Part shown: positions 39,825-52,369 of the stretch, piece by piece
How positions within the stretch are numbered: the first letter of the stretch is position 1
Layout of the letters: every line of letters starts with the position of its first letter
From: Prostheceraeus crozeri
Lineage: Eukaryota; Platyhelminthes; Polycladida; Euryleptidae
Direction: 5' to 3'
DNA length: 64,000 bases
Assembly: GCA_907163375.1 (NCBI GenBank)
Contig: CAJQUW010001810.1
Location: forward strand, 310,001-374,000
Position numbers and translations under genes: made by a program
Notes under the pieces: model-generated
What the model saw: the letters and a program-made list of their open reading frames with translations, nothing else
The model's database searches: none
Told to the model about the DNA's origin: nothing

Positions 39825-41755
39825 ATTCATTTTGGTCGGGTGAGCCGAGGCGCGTCGCTGCATGTTCAATCATGAGTCTCTACTCAGCCGGATAGATGCA
39901 GGAATAGAAATAGTCACGAAATTATGAAACATGCAGCTGCGATTTCATCATGCATTAAAAAAGTATAATAACACGCAATGTGATATAATATCACTGCGCA
40001 TGCCGCCTCTTCAATTTGTCACATCATTAAAGAAAAGATTATGGTTTTGGAATGAATCAACATGGTTTTCATATTACACTTGATTTCACTGAAAAAATCA
40101 GCTCTACATTGTTTCGTATAATAAGTGTGATTTGTAGAAAGCTCTTGCGCCATCTAATGATATGCGCAAATGAAATCGAAACAGGAGTTGAATAATAGTC
40201 ATTCCATTGACCACAAACATGCGCTACACACTTTGTACACTTTGGGGTGGGGAGACAAAAAATAGCATTACTGCACACACTTGCCAGTACATCGACTGAA
40301 GCTTCGATGAATCTGTCCTTGTATGTCCTTAACAAGGAATTCCTAGCTAGCGAGGGCGATAGTGATCGTAGGCCTTCATTTAGAAATCAGGTAAAATCAA
40401 TATTGACCGATTTTAACAATCTTTTCCTCTCCTTTGTTTCACTTGAAATTGATGTGCATCTTAATTATCTGTTCAGCTACGCAAAAGGCTAGATGTCTAA
40501 AAGTGCCAAAATACAAGATAGTCCTATAGTAGTTAGTGGTGCATTATTTTGAAAATGCGAATACTGCAGCTGATGCAGCTGCTGAATGGTCAACGTAATT
40601 GAGCTAATTATTGTCTGTCAAAATTAAATATTGCAAACTACACTACTTTATATTTTTATACAGTAGCCTATATTTACTGTTCTTTCTGTTAAAGATTCTG
40701 TGTTCGGGAGGAAACCGGTGGCTTCGAACAAATTGATGAACCTTTTCATGATTCATTGATTCTCAACCAGAAAATAGCGGGAATATCATTCGCCTCCAGA
40801 TAGCCCTTGAGAATCCAGGAACATTTTTTCTCTTCGGAGTCATGGTCAGAGGCTCATTAAATAAAGGCAGGTGACCTACGAATTAATGTGAGATCACGGC
40901 CTAAAATAAATTACCAATGCATTTTTCTATAACATTATGAATTATTGATATCTCTATTTCATGAATTTTATCGTCAGAACGTAGCTAGTGAAATGAAGTT
41001 TTATTCGGTACATAGCTTATCGATTAGCGAAGTAAGGGTAGGTCCGTCTTCATCTTTAAAAAATAATAATTCTTGGTTTGCTCTGTAGGGTTTCAGAAGA
41101 AGGTTTGAAGATTTGAATGCTTTGAATCTCCTTGAATGGGTAAGTTGTTGTATTCATCTCAAGAAACACAGACAACAGACGATTGCTAAATGACGTCTCT
41201 GAGAGGGTCATGTTGAAAGTAGCAGATGATGTGCTGCAACGAAAAGATTATTACGAGATATTGAAGCTTGACTACAATAGCTCCCCCTTCCATCGTTTTC
41301 ACTTGAGGAACGTTGATTCAGAACTGTAAATGACATCCTAACCAAGAGACAATGCGTTTTTATGTGATGGAACAGACTTGTGCTTCCAGTTGACAAACTC
41401 TCGATAATGTTGATTTTTTTGGGGTATACATGTACATGAACATGTAATCTATATGAACAAAAACCAAAATGATAATCAGAAACTATGAGCAGAGTAAATC
41501 CATATACGGAGGATAAATTACACGAAGTTTGAGTGACATTAACATAAAAGCGTTGCTCTATCTTCTGTTAAGTTAGTAACCATCTTAGTACAGTTGTAAA
41601 TTATGCTTGAATAACGAATCATCATACTTCAAGATTCACTCAACATGTTGCCCTGTTCAGAATGAGGGCTTTTGAGCATTCATGGACTCATATATACACA
41701 GCCACCGACTGCATGCAGTTTTTGATTAGCATGATATATGCATGAATTCTCATTT
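39825..41755. other. intergenic, no gene seen
   Basis: AT-rich non-coding DNA; the small frames present show no recognisable content. Confidence 0.45.
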
Positions 41756-41812
41756 GTAAATAATATTCACTAAATACATATTCATGATATGTATTTAGTG
41801 AATATTATTTAC
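41756..41812. repeat. perfect AT-rich palindrome, 26-bp arms, 5-nt loop
   Basis: GTAAATAATATTCACTAAAT starts the left arm (41,756 to 41,781). The exact reverse complement runs 41,787 to 41,812 around the loop TCATG. AT-rich cruciforms like this are often breakage sites or fold-back element remnants. Confidence 0.95.
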
Positions 41813-43860
41813 TAAATATATTCATAATACGAAAATTACAAGTGTGTGCTTGTAAACCGAACAAATCAAGCAGCACTATGCATCAAGTTCACGAGGAAGT
41901 CAAAGAAGGCCCAGTTTCTAATCTGGTTACACTAGCCAAGCGGCAAACGGCTGAAAGCTTGCAACCTGCCGTTCAACGTCGAAATAGGCAGATATTCCGA
42001 TGCTCCCCAATGCATAAGTCTGTAATGTATGATATATAAGAACCAATGTATAAGTCTGGTCGTATTTGAATTCATCTGAGAATAAGACGTCTTCCTTCTC
42101 AGAAGAGGGAGAAATATAGCACATCAACATGGTATGAATTTTCTAGCATTAGCCAGGATATAATCAAATAAAACATCGTGTGACTTAATCACAAGTGATT
42201 AATCGCACGACTTACAAAACAGTCATTAGGCGATTGATCTCTCACACTTAGTGTACATGCACTTTTATCGCAGTCTATTCTGACCCCGAAGTTCTGTTGA
42301 TCGAGCCTGGGCTGGCTTAGTTCGCATATTTTATAGAATTTCAGGTTCGAGCCCGTTTTGAGTTTTGCTCGGCCAGCTATAACTTACTCGATTGAAAAAT
42401 AAAATTATTCACTTTGTCAATAAAATAATCTACGTTGCATGGTAAACACAAAACATTCTAGACGAAATCATTATGGCTTGTGCTGAAAAGTATTCTTAGA
42501 TGTCGCAAATTCCTGTCGTATCAAGATTTAAATTACTCTTCTGATGCATGTATGAGGTAAATCGCATGGAAATGATGCAAAATCTTCAAAATCTCTTTAA
42601 TCTAAAATCATCGTGAATAGCAATAAATACATCAAACTGTAACGACATATAATATGAACCGTATACGTGGAGGACTGTGCTCAATGTCACATTGCGATCA
42701 ATACCAGCAGTTATGTATATACATGTAATATATATATACAAGTTATATTATATCAATATTGATCGTATGACCTCAAGCACTTTATCTATCCACTTTGAAG
42801 ACTTAATTTGGAAGAACGATGTTCCTTTCTTCATGCTTGGAAGTTTTTCATGAATAAATGATGGCATGATTTAGCTTGTCCTGCCTCTTATTAATGTGCG
42901 CGTTTTAAGATTTCATTTCACACCTATTGAAAGATGTTTGTTGATGATACCTGACGCTCTCGTCAACTCTTGAGTTGAGAACGTAATTAGTTGATAACTC
43001 ATTATTCCCTTCTTAGCAGGTTGCCTAAATGGAAAGTTGACTCAATTAACTCAACAATGATGAAGTTTCTAATACTTCCCAAAACAGCTGACTCAAAAAT
43101 GAAAAGATCTAGCTGCATACATTCACAGCTAAAACTTCTGATCGTCCGACATGCATGTGTGTTGTATCTTTGCAGACTAAAATGCTTTGACAGAAATTCA
43201 CACAGCATATCCGCATTCTACAATATTGTATCCACAACTGATGGTGCATGTTTTTGTACACCTTTAGGATCAACTAAAAGCATATGAAGAAAACAAACAA
43301 TTTTGTTTTCTCTAATTAATCTTTTAATTCAAATGAGCATATTGAAAAGTTGACTTCAAGAAAATGTCCAGATCCTATTTATCGCAGTAGTCAAGGAGAT
43401 TTATGCTTTCTGTTGTCATACATCAGCTGAGAATGTACTGAGCGATCAAATCTGGCTGAGTATATACGATTGAAGAATACGCTGTGAGTGAATCAACATA
43501 GGCTATAGGATTTGCTAGACAGCATGGGAGTAACAACCGGCCCCGCTGACCCCGCGCGGCGTGGCGGCGCCTTACCCTGACTCAAATTGGGGGCCCCTAA
43601 CCTATTTCAAAAATATATACGTGTGCTCGTAATATAGGCGAATTGTCAGATTGAAAATTTTTATCGACAAAATTCAATGTGAATGAAAAGTATGCTTAAA
43701 AGGGCAACATGAAGGTCAGTTGAATATTATAAAAAATTGGAAGCTCTAGATTGATCCATTTCACATATTGTCACAGCATGCGCCTTGACATGTGATCCTG
43801 TGTGAGTGCGCGTGCATTTACACAAGACGCTTCGCATCCAAACGATAAGCTTCGAAAATA
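41813..43860. other. intergenic, no gene seen
   Basis: Non-coding DNA. Near 42,312 a TGGCTTAGT sequence followed at 42,346 by GGTTCGAGCCC recalls polymerase III A and B boxes, but no tRNA cloverleaf can be drawn. A short GC-rich island (GACCCCGCGCGGCGTGGCGG) lies near 43,549. Confidence 0.4.
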
Positions 43861-43869
43861 TTCTTTTGA

Positions 43870-44098
43870 CTTCATCAGCAGGACAGACAGCATCAGCTAT
43901 TGCCAAAGATAGGAAGACAGAAGCCAAATTTACTGAGAAGAGAGTGAGAAGAATAAAGCGGTTCCACGATGAACGTTTCTGTGATGAACGTTTAATTAAT
44001 CCAGAAGCAGCATTCGGGGTTCATGTATTCTATCCAGGCGTTGACACCGCATTGGAGCAATTGAACTCAACGGTCGAGTCGATCAAAAGGTCTGGGAG
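43870..44098 (+). pseudogene. hAT-family transposase relic, part left of Polinton 2
   Basis: The frame encodes KRVRRIKRFHDERFCDER, then FGVHVFYPGVDTALEQLNS. The arrangement basic helix, F-x-V-x-x-FY-x-x-VDTAhEQL is typical of TTF/ZMYM1-like hAT transposase genes. It runs up to the Polinton 2 terminus at 44,099. Its C-terminal part lies on the other side of that element (60,509 to 61,018). Confidence 0.6.
44093..44098. repeat. target-site duplication, left copy (TGGGAG)
   Basis: Directly precedes the AGTAATGGGC terminus. The right copy AGGGAG at 60,509 to 60,514 matches at five of six positions. A 6-bp duplication is characteristic of Polinton integration. Confidence 0.75.
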
Positions 44099-44688
44099 AG
44101 TAATGGGCAAAAGACCGTTCCAGGACACCATAAAATTCAAAAAAATAGTATCTTTAAAAACGACATAAATTCATGAATTTAGACCCCTTTTCAGGTTTTT
44201 AAGACCTAAATACATGAATTTAGTCCATTCAAAAAGTACCATTTTTTCAAAAAATGGTATTTTTAAAAACGACATAAATTCATGAATTTGATCCCTTTTT
44301 CAGGTTATGAAGACCTAAATTCATAAATTTAGGCGTTTTTAAAAATACCCAATTTTTCAAATTTTTCAAAATCTCAAAATTTGAGAATTACATTTTTCAC
44401 CCGCCCTTAAAATCATGACCGTTCCAGGACACCGAAAATCATAAAAGTTAAGAAACTCAAATTTGTGATTGTGACATTTTACTTTGAAAATCATGACCGT
44501 TCCAGGACACCGAAAATCATAAAAGTTGAGAATTTCAAATTCATGAATTTTATCCATTTTTCAGGTTTTTAAAATATGAGATAACTAAAATTATGTGTCT
44601 AATAATATTTCTTTAAAAAATGGAAGAAACAAAAATGGAAGAAACCGCAAGAATATATCCTTCGTTGTCATATGAACGTAGTTCTACT
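44099..44688 (+). repeat. left terminal inverted repeat of Polinton 2
   Basis: Pairs with 59,857 to 60,508. It contains two copies of a 75-bp unit with CCGTTCCAGGACACC (near 44,420 and 44,499) plus one such box at the tip (44,119). The first gene starts inside it. Confidence 0.9.
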
Positions 44689-45243
44689 TTAATGGACATT
44701 GAAAAAATGAACAAAGAAAAACACAAAGATAGAGTTAGGTATATGAAAGATAAGGAATCTCAATTATTATTAAGATTAGAGCATTATAATAAATTAAGAA
44801 AGAGATGGACGATAGCTAAGAATGTGACACAAGGCGTTGGAGCATGTTTAACAATAAGTTTGGGTGCTTTAACAATTGTTATATCTTCAGGTGTTTTATT
44901 AATTCCTGTAGTTGCTACAGCTTTAACAGGTACGGGTGTTTTTGCAACTTCACTTGTTACAATGTTAGATAAATCTTTAATAACTAAGAAACGAAAATCA
45001 TTAAAAACTAAGCATTTACATATTAAAGAAGTCTATGACAAATTGCATTACTACTTTCAAAGAGTATGTGATGATAATGTTATTTCGTTAGATGAGATTG
45101 AAAAATTTGATCAAATGGCTAATGAAGCTAATAAAACGCCATTTCATTTAAAGTCCGAAAAAGTTGATGATAAGAATAAAAAGGATGATAAAACTTTTAG
45201 TGATGGTAAAATTTCTAATGAAGAAAATGATAAAATTTTTTAG
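44620..45243 (+). CDS. Polinton membrane protein, 207 aa
   Basis: An N-terminal charged half with RIYPSLSYERSSTLMDIEKM is followed by a hydrophobic zone (residues about 72 to 115: VGACLTISLGALTIVISSG, LLIPVVATALTGTGVFA) that could span a membrane twice. A basic helix (KKRKSLKTKHLHIKEVYDKL) and an acidic Lys/Asp tail follow. A protein of this build near one terminus is common in animal Polintons, though without known role. Its start lies inside the terminal inverted repeat, so the repeat supplies its promoter and first codons. Confidence 0.65.
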   Translation: MEETKMEETARIYPSLSYERSSTLMDIEKMNKEKHKDRVRYMKDKESQLLLRLEHYNKLRKRWTIAKNVTQGVGACLTISLGALTIVISSGVLLIPVVATALTGTGVFATSLVTMLDKSLITKKRKSLKTKHLHIKEVYDKLHYYFQRVCDDNVISLDEIEKFDQMANEANKTPFHLKSEKVDDKNKKDDKTFSDGKISNEENDKIF

Positions 45244-45411
45244 AAGAACTAAAAACTTTATTAAACAAAACTTTATTAAACAAATCTTTAGACGAGAAAA
45301 CTTTAAACGAAAAGATGTCGGACAACAAAGCAATAAAAAAATAATTTGTTCAGTAAAATGTTTTTGCTGTATTCCAATGTTACCACAAAATTCAAATATT
45401 ATATTTTAAAA

Positions 45412-46221
45412 ATGGATAAAATTAGAGCTGATAATTTTAAAAGAATAAAACAATTAGAAAAGTTAATAAAACAAAGAAATCTTATGAAAGAAAATCATCT
45501 TCAACATAGAATGATAAAAGCTGGTATTCAATCTGATATGTTTGAAAAAATGCAGCAAACCGAGCAAGTAAAAACTGATTTTGAAAAAACTATGAAACCA
45601 TTTAAAACTCTTGAAAAAGAACTTACAAATAATGATAAACAAATTGATATAACAGATCCAGAGCACAAAACTATATTAGATGACTATGGATTACTAGAAT
45701 CAAACATTAATAAGAAATTACCAAAATCTATGCAATTTGAACATTCTATTTCATCTATAGATGGAAAAAATACCTAGATTTTATCTCGGACAAAAAGAAA
45801 TATTTCCACAACCTTTTCGTGGTTTAATTTTTCACCAGATAAATCTCCATTTAATTTAGATAGAAATTTTGTTGATCTTTTAAGAGGAGCAGATTTAAAA
45901 AATTATGCTGTAGAAGATCTCATAAAATATAAAGCTATGTTAGATAGAGTTGGTGCAGTAAAATCTCTTAGACGTTATAAACAATTAGAAAATTTATTAT
46001 CATCGGGAGTTCAAGTAGGAACAGGATTACAAAAAGAAACAACTGTATTTTTACCAGATGATCCACAAGAATTACTAAATAGATTAAATATTTTAATATC
46101 TGCAATAAAAGAAGGACATAATTCTAGTTTCAATGAAATTCATGCTATATTGAAAAGACTGTTAGAAAAGAAGATTCTAAATGAAGAGGATTATAAAAGT
46201 GTAACTAACCGAATGTTCTAG
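45412..46221 (+). pseudogene. Polinton coiled-coil protein locus (fossil)
   Basis: The N-terminal part is a charged coiled coil (KRIKQLEKLIKQRNLMKEN, FEKTMKPFKTLEKEL). The C-terminal part holds TVFLPDDPQELLNRLNILI and LKRLLEKKILNEEDYKSV, a block that recurs in an unnamed protein encoded beside penton and ATPase genes of other Polintons. Virion association is inferred from that conserved neighbourhood. The locus looks broken (about one or two breaks). Its stop region coincides with a GC-rich palindromic mini-repeat. Confidence 0.6.
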
Positions 46222-46338
46222 GGCTTCGCCCGTAGCTGAAATATGTTGTTTCTAATTTTTATCTATAATTTTTTTTATCTATGATTTTTTTATCTACGAT
46301 TTTTATCTATAATATTTATTCAAAATTTTAACTAAAAA

Positions 46339-47127
46339 ATGTGTTCAGCAGATTTAGACAAAATTAATAATCATTTAGAAAATTTGACAGAGATTTTGTG
46401 TTCATCAAAATTTAGTGCGACGTTAAAAATTATAACAACTACTTCATCACACACTTGTAATTTAGAACCCATTCTACATTTGGAACAAAATAAAAATTAT
46501 CAAATTGCATTGACTAGTTTCTCTACATTTAACACTATTCAAAACGTTATCAAAGATGTGAATGATCAATTTAGATATTCTACTGATAAAGGCAAAACAT
46601 GGAAAATACAAACTTTTCTTCCTGGTTCTTACGAAGTTGAATCAATATCAAATGAAATTAAGAGACATTTAGGTATACCATTTAAAGATAAGAAACAATT
46701 ACATTTTGCATTTGAACCGGCAGTTAATAAATTTTCTCTTACTTTGGACGAAAATCATCTAGTTGATTTTAATCATGATAGATCATTGTCAAAGCTATTA
46801 GGATTTAACAAACAAACCTATAGTCAAGGTTATCATTTAGGTGAGAAGATTCCAAAAATAACTGAAATAAATTCAATTGTTGTACATTGTGACATTATTG
46901 AAGGAGGATATATAAATGGTAAATTGTCAAATTTGATATTCAGTTTTCCAGCTTTTACTGTACCCATTGGTTATAGACTAAATGTAATTCCAAAAACATT
47001 AATATATTTCCCTATTACAAGAAAAACTATTAACAAAATTAACATTAGAATCACTGATGAGAAAGGACAAGAAATAAATTTTGGAGGTGAAGAGATTATG
47101 ATAGATCTTTTGGTTCGGGAGGTATAA
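46339..47127 (+). CDS. penton-like minor capsid protein, 262 aa
   Basis: The body carries the Polinton pattern: LTSFSTFNTIQNV, then FLPGSYEVESISNEIKRHL, then SLSKLLGFNKQTY, INSIVVHCDIIEGGYING, IGYRLNVIPKTLIYFPI and INIRITDEKGQEINFGGEEI. These are the strands of the single jelly-roll penton family, and the last block aligns in style with the C-terminus of the penton-like genes of element 1. The gene looks whole. The end of the frame runs into a three-copy 21-bp palindromic repeat (47,108 to 47,175). Confidence 0.78.
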   Translation: MCSADLDKINNHLENLTEILCSSKFSATLKIITTTSSHTCNLEPILHLEQNKNYQIALTSFSTFNTIQNVIKDVNDQFRYSTDKGKTWKIQTFLPGSYEVESISNEIKRHLGIPFKDKKQLHFAFEPAVNKFSLTLDENHLVDFNHDRSLSKLLGFNKQTYSQGYHLGEKIPKITEINSIVVHCDIIEGGYINGKLSNLIFSFPAFTVPIGYRLNVIPKTLIYFPITRKTINKINIRITDEKGQEINFGGEEIMIDLLVREV

Positions 47128-47175
47128 ACTCCCGTTCGAGAGGTATAAACTCCCGTTCGAGAGGTATAAACTCCC
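47108..47175. repeat. triple 21-bp palindromic repeat after the penton-like gene
   Basis: Three copies of GAGGTATAAACTCCCGTTCG-like units, each able to pair GGGAG with CTCCC around GTATAAA. It overlaps the stop of the preceding gene and could act as a transcript-end hairpin. It belongs in style with the GC-rich mini-repeats elsewhere in this element. Confidence 0.85.
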
Positions 47176-47245
47176 ACGCGAAGCTAGAGAAGTTTAATTT
47201 TCTTCTTCTTCTTTTAAAATAAAAATAAATTTTTTTTATTAAAAA

Positions 47246-48014
47246 ATGAGTGAAATGCTACCATTAAATAAAAAAAAACTCAAATTTAATCATCATCCAA
47301 ATTTATCTAATATAGTTTTGTCAGTTATTTGCGGAAGATCAGGATGTGGAAAAACATATCTATTATTTAAAATTTTAACGACTCCAAATTTTTTGGATAA
47401 TAACAATCTTATTTTTTATACAACAACAGCAGAACAACCCGTCTATCAATTTTTAAAATATGGATTTTGAAAATAATCTTAAAAAAACAGCAATTGCTTC
47501 ATTATTCTAAGAATATGAAAAATCTGAAGATGAAGAAGAAATAAGTTCGTGGTGTGAAGAAGCAGCAAAAAATAGTCAGTTAGTAGAATCCAATAAAAAT
47601 AAGCATATAAAGATACAATTAATAGATGATAGTGGTAATATGCAAGATCCTAGTAAACTAGATAAAACAATGAAACATTGTGTAATTTTTGATGATTGTG
47701 TTAATGATAAAAATCAGTCAGTTCAGAGAAATTATTTCACAAGAGGTAGACATAACAACTGTAGTGTATTTTATTTAACACAAAGTATGTATTCATTAGA
47801 TGGAAGTGTTATTAGAAAGAATGCAAATATATTTATACTATTTGAAATAAATGCAAGAAACTTAAGTGATTTGTTAAGAGATTTATGCGTAAGAAATAAA
47901 GATGAATTTAAACAATCGTGTAACAATGCTTGGTCAAAAGATTATGGTTTCATTACAATTAATATTGATAAAAAAATTCATGATAGAGTTATAGAACATT
48001 TGTTTGCCGTGTGA
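47246..48014 (+). pseudogene. ATP: FtsK/HerA-type packaging ATPase (fossil)
   Basis: Walker A is seen as GRSGCGKT after a hydrophobic strand (IVLSVIC), and Walker B as CVIFDDCV, followed by the arginine-containing segment YFTRGRHNNCSVFYLTQS and the family tail. The enzyme would pump DNA into the capsid. It lies between the penton-like gene and the convergent polymerase. The locus looks broken, with one or two breaks. Confidence 0.85.
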
Positions 48015-49231
48015 TAAAAATATAAAAATATAGTGTTATAATATTTTATTTTTTTATTTTATGTATATATCAAATTTGTCTATCTTAGAAATTAGAAAAT
48101 TAAAAAGGTAGAGTAGTTATTCCATCAGGTAAAATTTTTCTTTTATCATCAAATGGATTTAATGCTAATTTATGTTCTTCTTTTAAATACATTTTATGTT
48201 TCTTTGAATTAAGTCTATAATTACATGCTGTTTTTATTTCATTATTAAATAATACATTTTTATAATCTTGAAATGTTATTTGATTAGCCACTGATGCCTT
48301 TGAAATTCCTTTTAATGTTTTATGTGTTTTAATATTATTAGTTGTATTATAACAATAATATTTAGATTTTAAAAATATAGCTTCTGTTATGAAATCTTCA
48401 TTTCCTTCTAGTTCATCTTTTACTTTACATAAATCAGAAGGATGAATGATATCTTTTATTTTATCTATTTCTTTAACAAGTGTAGAATTATACGGTATTG
48501 TTAATTCTAAGAAAACAGAATCGGTATCTGTAAAGTGTAATTTATAGTTTTTGCCATAAGCAGGTTCTAAATAATCATATATAAATTTATACATAAATAG
48601 TTTAGCTAATTCTAATATAGTGAATCCAATAAAATTAAACTTATCATGTTTTACGCTAATTCGACGTAAGTGTACAGCACATAGATTATCACTAAATCTA
48701 GTAGTTCTTTTATATGGAGGTGTCCTTGTTAAATTTTGAAACCTATCTTTATCATAAACTATTTCAATATTTTGTTTATTACGCACATTTTCTAAAGTCT
48801 TACCATAAAATGCATTATTCATTAATTTGAAGAACACGTTTCCAAAATCATCTTTATTTCGTTTAGCTATTTTACGTTTTTCAATATTGAACTCTATATA
48901 ATTTTTTAACCATTTAGATTTTTGATAAAATAGTTTTCGATGTATTTTGGTGAGAATCATTCCATGTTCTAAATACCAATCTAGCATTCTTCCTTCAACA
49001 ACATACTTTCCTATATTACTTTGTGTTAACATAAGTTTTTTTGTTGGTCTGTATTTCTTAGGAATTATAGATTTTTGATAATCTGAAAAATCTTCTATAT
49101 TGGGAATTTCGTTTTCGGGACAGAAAGGAAAATATTTTGTTTTATCTTTTATTTCATCAGGGTATACTAAATCAACTTCATATATGTAACCATGATTATA
49201 ATTTCCATCATATGTTTTTTGATAATCAAGA

Positions 49232-49265
49232 ACGGGCGAAGCCCTAGTAGACATCTCTGACGACG
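49232..49265. repeat. GC-rich palindromic mini-repeat in polymerase frame (SEMSTRASP type)
   Basis: GGGCGAAGCCCT core followed by AGTAGACATCTCTGA. On the minus strand it is read in frame as SSEMSTRASPV. Shares both core and extension with the copy at 50,682. Confidence 0.8.
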
Positions 49266-50681
49266 TACGAATATTACACCATTCCATCTCACCTGTTGGT
49301 AATTCTTGTATCATGCAAGAAGAATATAAGCTATTAAAATCATGATATAACAAATAGTTTTCGCCCATGATTTCATCAACTGCTGCTTGACTCTCTTCAT
49401 TTGATATAAGTCCTTCTATATTTTGATTAAACAATTTTATAAACTGATCACTTTCTTCTGGAGATAAAGGTTTCATTATTCCATAATCATCAGGATTTAC
49501 TTTTTTATTGTAACACTGTACATTACGATTACCTAAAACTGATGAAACTTCACCTCTAATTCCAGATTCAAAAAGTAATAATTTATCATATGTATTCTCT
49601 TTATAATGTTTAAGTTTAACATTTGTATGTTTTAATCCTGCTAACCATGTTAAACCTGGTGTAGAATAACAATAACATGGATCTATTCCGTAATATTCCA
49701 AACACATGTCACGAAAGTTTTCAAAAAGATCAGCTAGTATTAATACATCTATCTGAAGATATTTCATTGTATAATCATACATTGTTTTACAATTTAACTC
49801 TCTCCAATTTTTTTCAGCTTCTGCATAATCTTCTTCAGATAATTGTGATTGCTTTAATGCTGATTTAAATTTATTTATTGGAGGAAGTTGTTTTTCTTCC
49901 ATAATTTTATTCACAGAATTAAAATCTCCAGTTAAACTAGTCTTCGACTGTGAACCACAGGTTAAATATTCATACGGAAATATTCCTTTTAAAGGTTTTA
50001 AATTATATTTATTTAATATTTTACATTGTTCACATTTCAAAGTTTTTCCCATAACATCTAATGAATAAGGAGTAAAAAATCGGAATGCATCTAAAATTCT
50101 AATACAACCTAATTGCATTGAAAAATATTCTTCTTCTGTTTTACATAGTACATTTATTTGTTGTTGTTGAAATTTTTCAGATGAAAATAAATCTTTCATT
50201 ACTAGATGGAAATCATATTTAGAACCATTGTAGAAATATAGAGAAATAAAGTTATATTTAAATTTATTAGCATTAAGATTACAAGAATTATGTGCTGCAC
50301 CTCTATATAATCCATTTAGATGATCATGATCTTTTACCTTATCAAGATATCTACCTCTGCCATTTTTATAATTTTTTGTAAATTCTTTTCCACAGTAATA
50401 ACAATTTGTTTCATTAAAAAAATTAATTTTTTCTTCATCCGTTAATGGAAGCATTGGTATATTTGTTTCAAGCAATTGTGAAAAACGTCCTTGTAATTCT
50501 TCTACTTTCTTTGTAAACATTTCTGAACTATCTTCACCATAGTATTGATAATATTCTCATTTCAATAATTCAGGATAATTTGAATGAATGTACATTCCCC
50601 AACATAATGGTTTTTGTTCAAATAAATATTTTTCTTTACTTTGTTCAGGTGTACTTTTCTCATAATTATCATTTTCAGAAT

Positions 50682-50712
50682 CGGGCGAAGCCCTGGAAGA
50701 CATCTCCGATGT
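50682..50712. repeat. GC-rich palindromic mini-repeat in polymerase frame (SEMSSRASP type)
   Basis: CGGGCGAAGCCCTGGAAGAC, then ATCTCCGATG; read in frame as TSEMSSRASPD. Second copy of the type at 49,232. Confidence 0.8.
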
Positions 50713-52237
50713 CCCGTGCTTTTGTGTCATATTAACATTATATGCTTCGAAATCACAATAAATAGTAAAGGGTACTTTATTTTTCAAATAATGTCTATTA
50801 TATATTAAATAATCATCTTTAGGAAAAGTATTTTCAACTGCTTCATTTTGTTGGCAATTCTCCAAATGTCTATTCATTTCTTCTAAAGTTCTAAAACTTG
50901 TCATACATTGAAGACAAGGAAAATTTGTATTATCTGAAGTTTTTGTAAATATAGAAAAATCTTTACACAATATAAAATGACCCTGATAATATAATATATT
51001 CGCTTGTGCTGGTTGCTTTGTTTGTTTTAATTTTTCAAATTTATCTTTATATATTTCATGTGTTTCATCAATTTGTCTTTGTAAATCTTTTTCAGACTGT
51101 TGATAATTTTGATTTAATATTTGTAGCTAATGTTCATATTCTTTTTCATATTGTTCTTTATATTGCTGTTGACATTTTTTTAAACATTCATTTATTTTTT
51201 GATTGGTTTCATTTTCTTCATTATTTGATTCTTTATTGTCTTCATTTAATTTTTGAATCGTTTCTATCTTATTTTGATATTTATGGCCATATTCTTGTAC
51301 TAATATTTTTGTTTGTTGTTGATAATCTGTTTTACATTTTTGTAAAATTTCATTTAAATTTTGTAATTTTTGTTGATATTCTAAAGATAAAGATGAATAT
51401 TTGTAATTATAATCATCATTACGTCCTTTATAATTATTATGATTAATCATTATTGGTGATAGTGTTTTAACAATTTCAAATTTTTCAGTACATATTATAT
51501 TTCCTTGGTAAAAAATATTATGATCGATGTAATTTCCTCTTTTATTGTATACTATTTCTGATTGACATAAATTTTTATTATTCAAATAAAATTTTTTTGA
51601 ATCTGAGTAAAGTGGAGTAATTTTACCAATAGAAACATAATTCACATTTAATTCAAAAACATTTACTTCTATTAAATTTTTATTCTTTTTATGAAACTTT
51701 ATTAACCTATTATAATCATATGGAAATTCATCTAAACCATCCGAAAGATCAAATTCCTTTATATATTCTTCTTTATTATAATGACTTAGTCTCTCTTTAT
51801 GATATTCTGCAGGATGTAAATGTGCTATAATACTCCACAGAAAACAATAATCATCTTCATTTTTCATGTTGATTATTTGTGGTGAACTGAAAGGTAAAGG
51901 AACATAACTACCACCAGTATTATTTTTATATTTATTAATTACTATTTTCTTGGACAGTATTTTAACAAATTTCCAACCAGATTCACGTAACTGGGCTTCA
52001 ATTATACAATTTTCTAATTTAAGTATCATTTGTTCAAATATGGGTTGTATATCATTTACATTATGAATTTCTTGTGAATTTGTAAAATGTCCTTGTATTA
52101 TTTCTTCAGGAATTCCATCAGGTCCAGTTTTTGTATAAAGTACTTCTACATTCATATAACATTTGAAAGATTTCTTAAATATTTTGAAAAAGTTGGATAG
52201 AATATCAGAAAAAGTTTTATCGGTTTCATTATGTTCA

Positions 52238-52270
52238 ACGGGCGAAGCCCTAGAACCTTCGGTTCGTACC
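52238..52270. repeat. GC-rich palindromic mini-repeat in polymerase frame (RTEGSRASP type)
   Basis: GGGCGAAGCCC core, then TAGAACCTTCGGTTCGTAC, which is itself a small hairpin (GAACC/GGTTC). Read in frame as VRTEGSRASPV. Confidence 0.85.
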
Positions 52271-52369
52271 GATTCAGTAAATAAATATTTTATATTTGCT
52301 AAGGCTTCATCGGTTCGTTCAGCTTCATCAAATTCATCAGTATCGCTAAATAAATATCTTCCATCTGGT

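Noticed and set aside
42290-42375. Possible tRNA gene or SINE (TGGCTTAGT and GGTTCGAGCCC)
   Set aside because: The boxes are only about 23 bp apart, and no acceptor or anticodon stem can be drawn.
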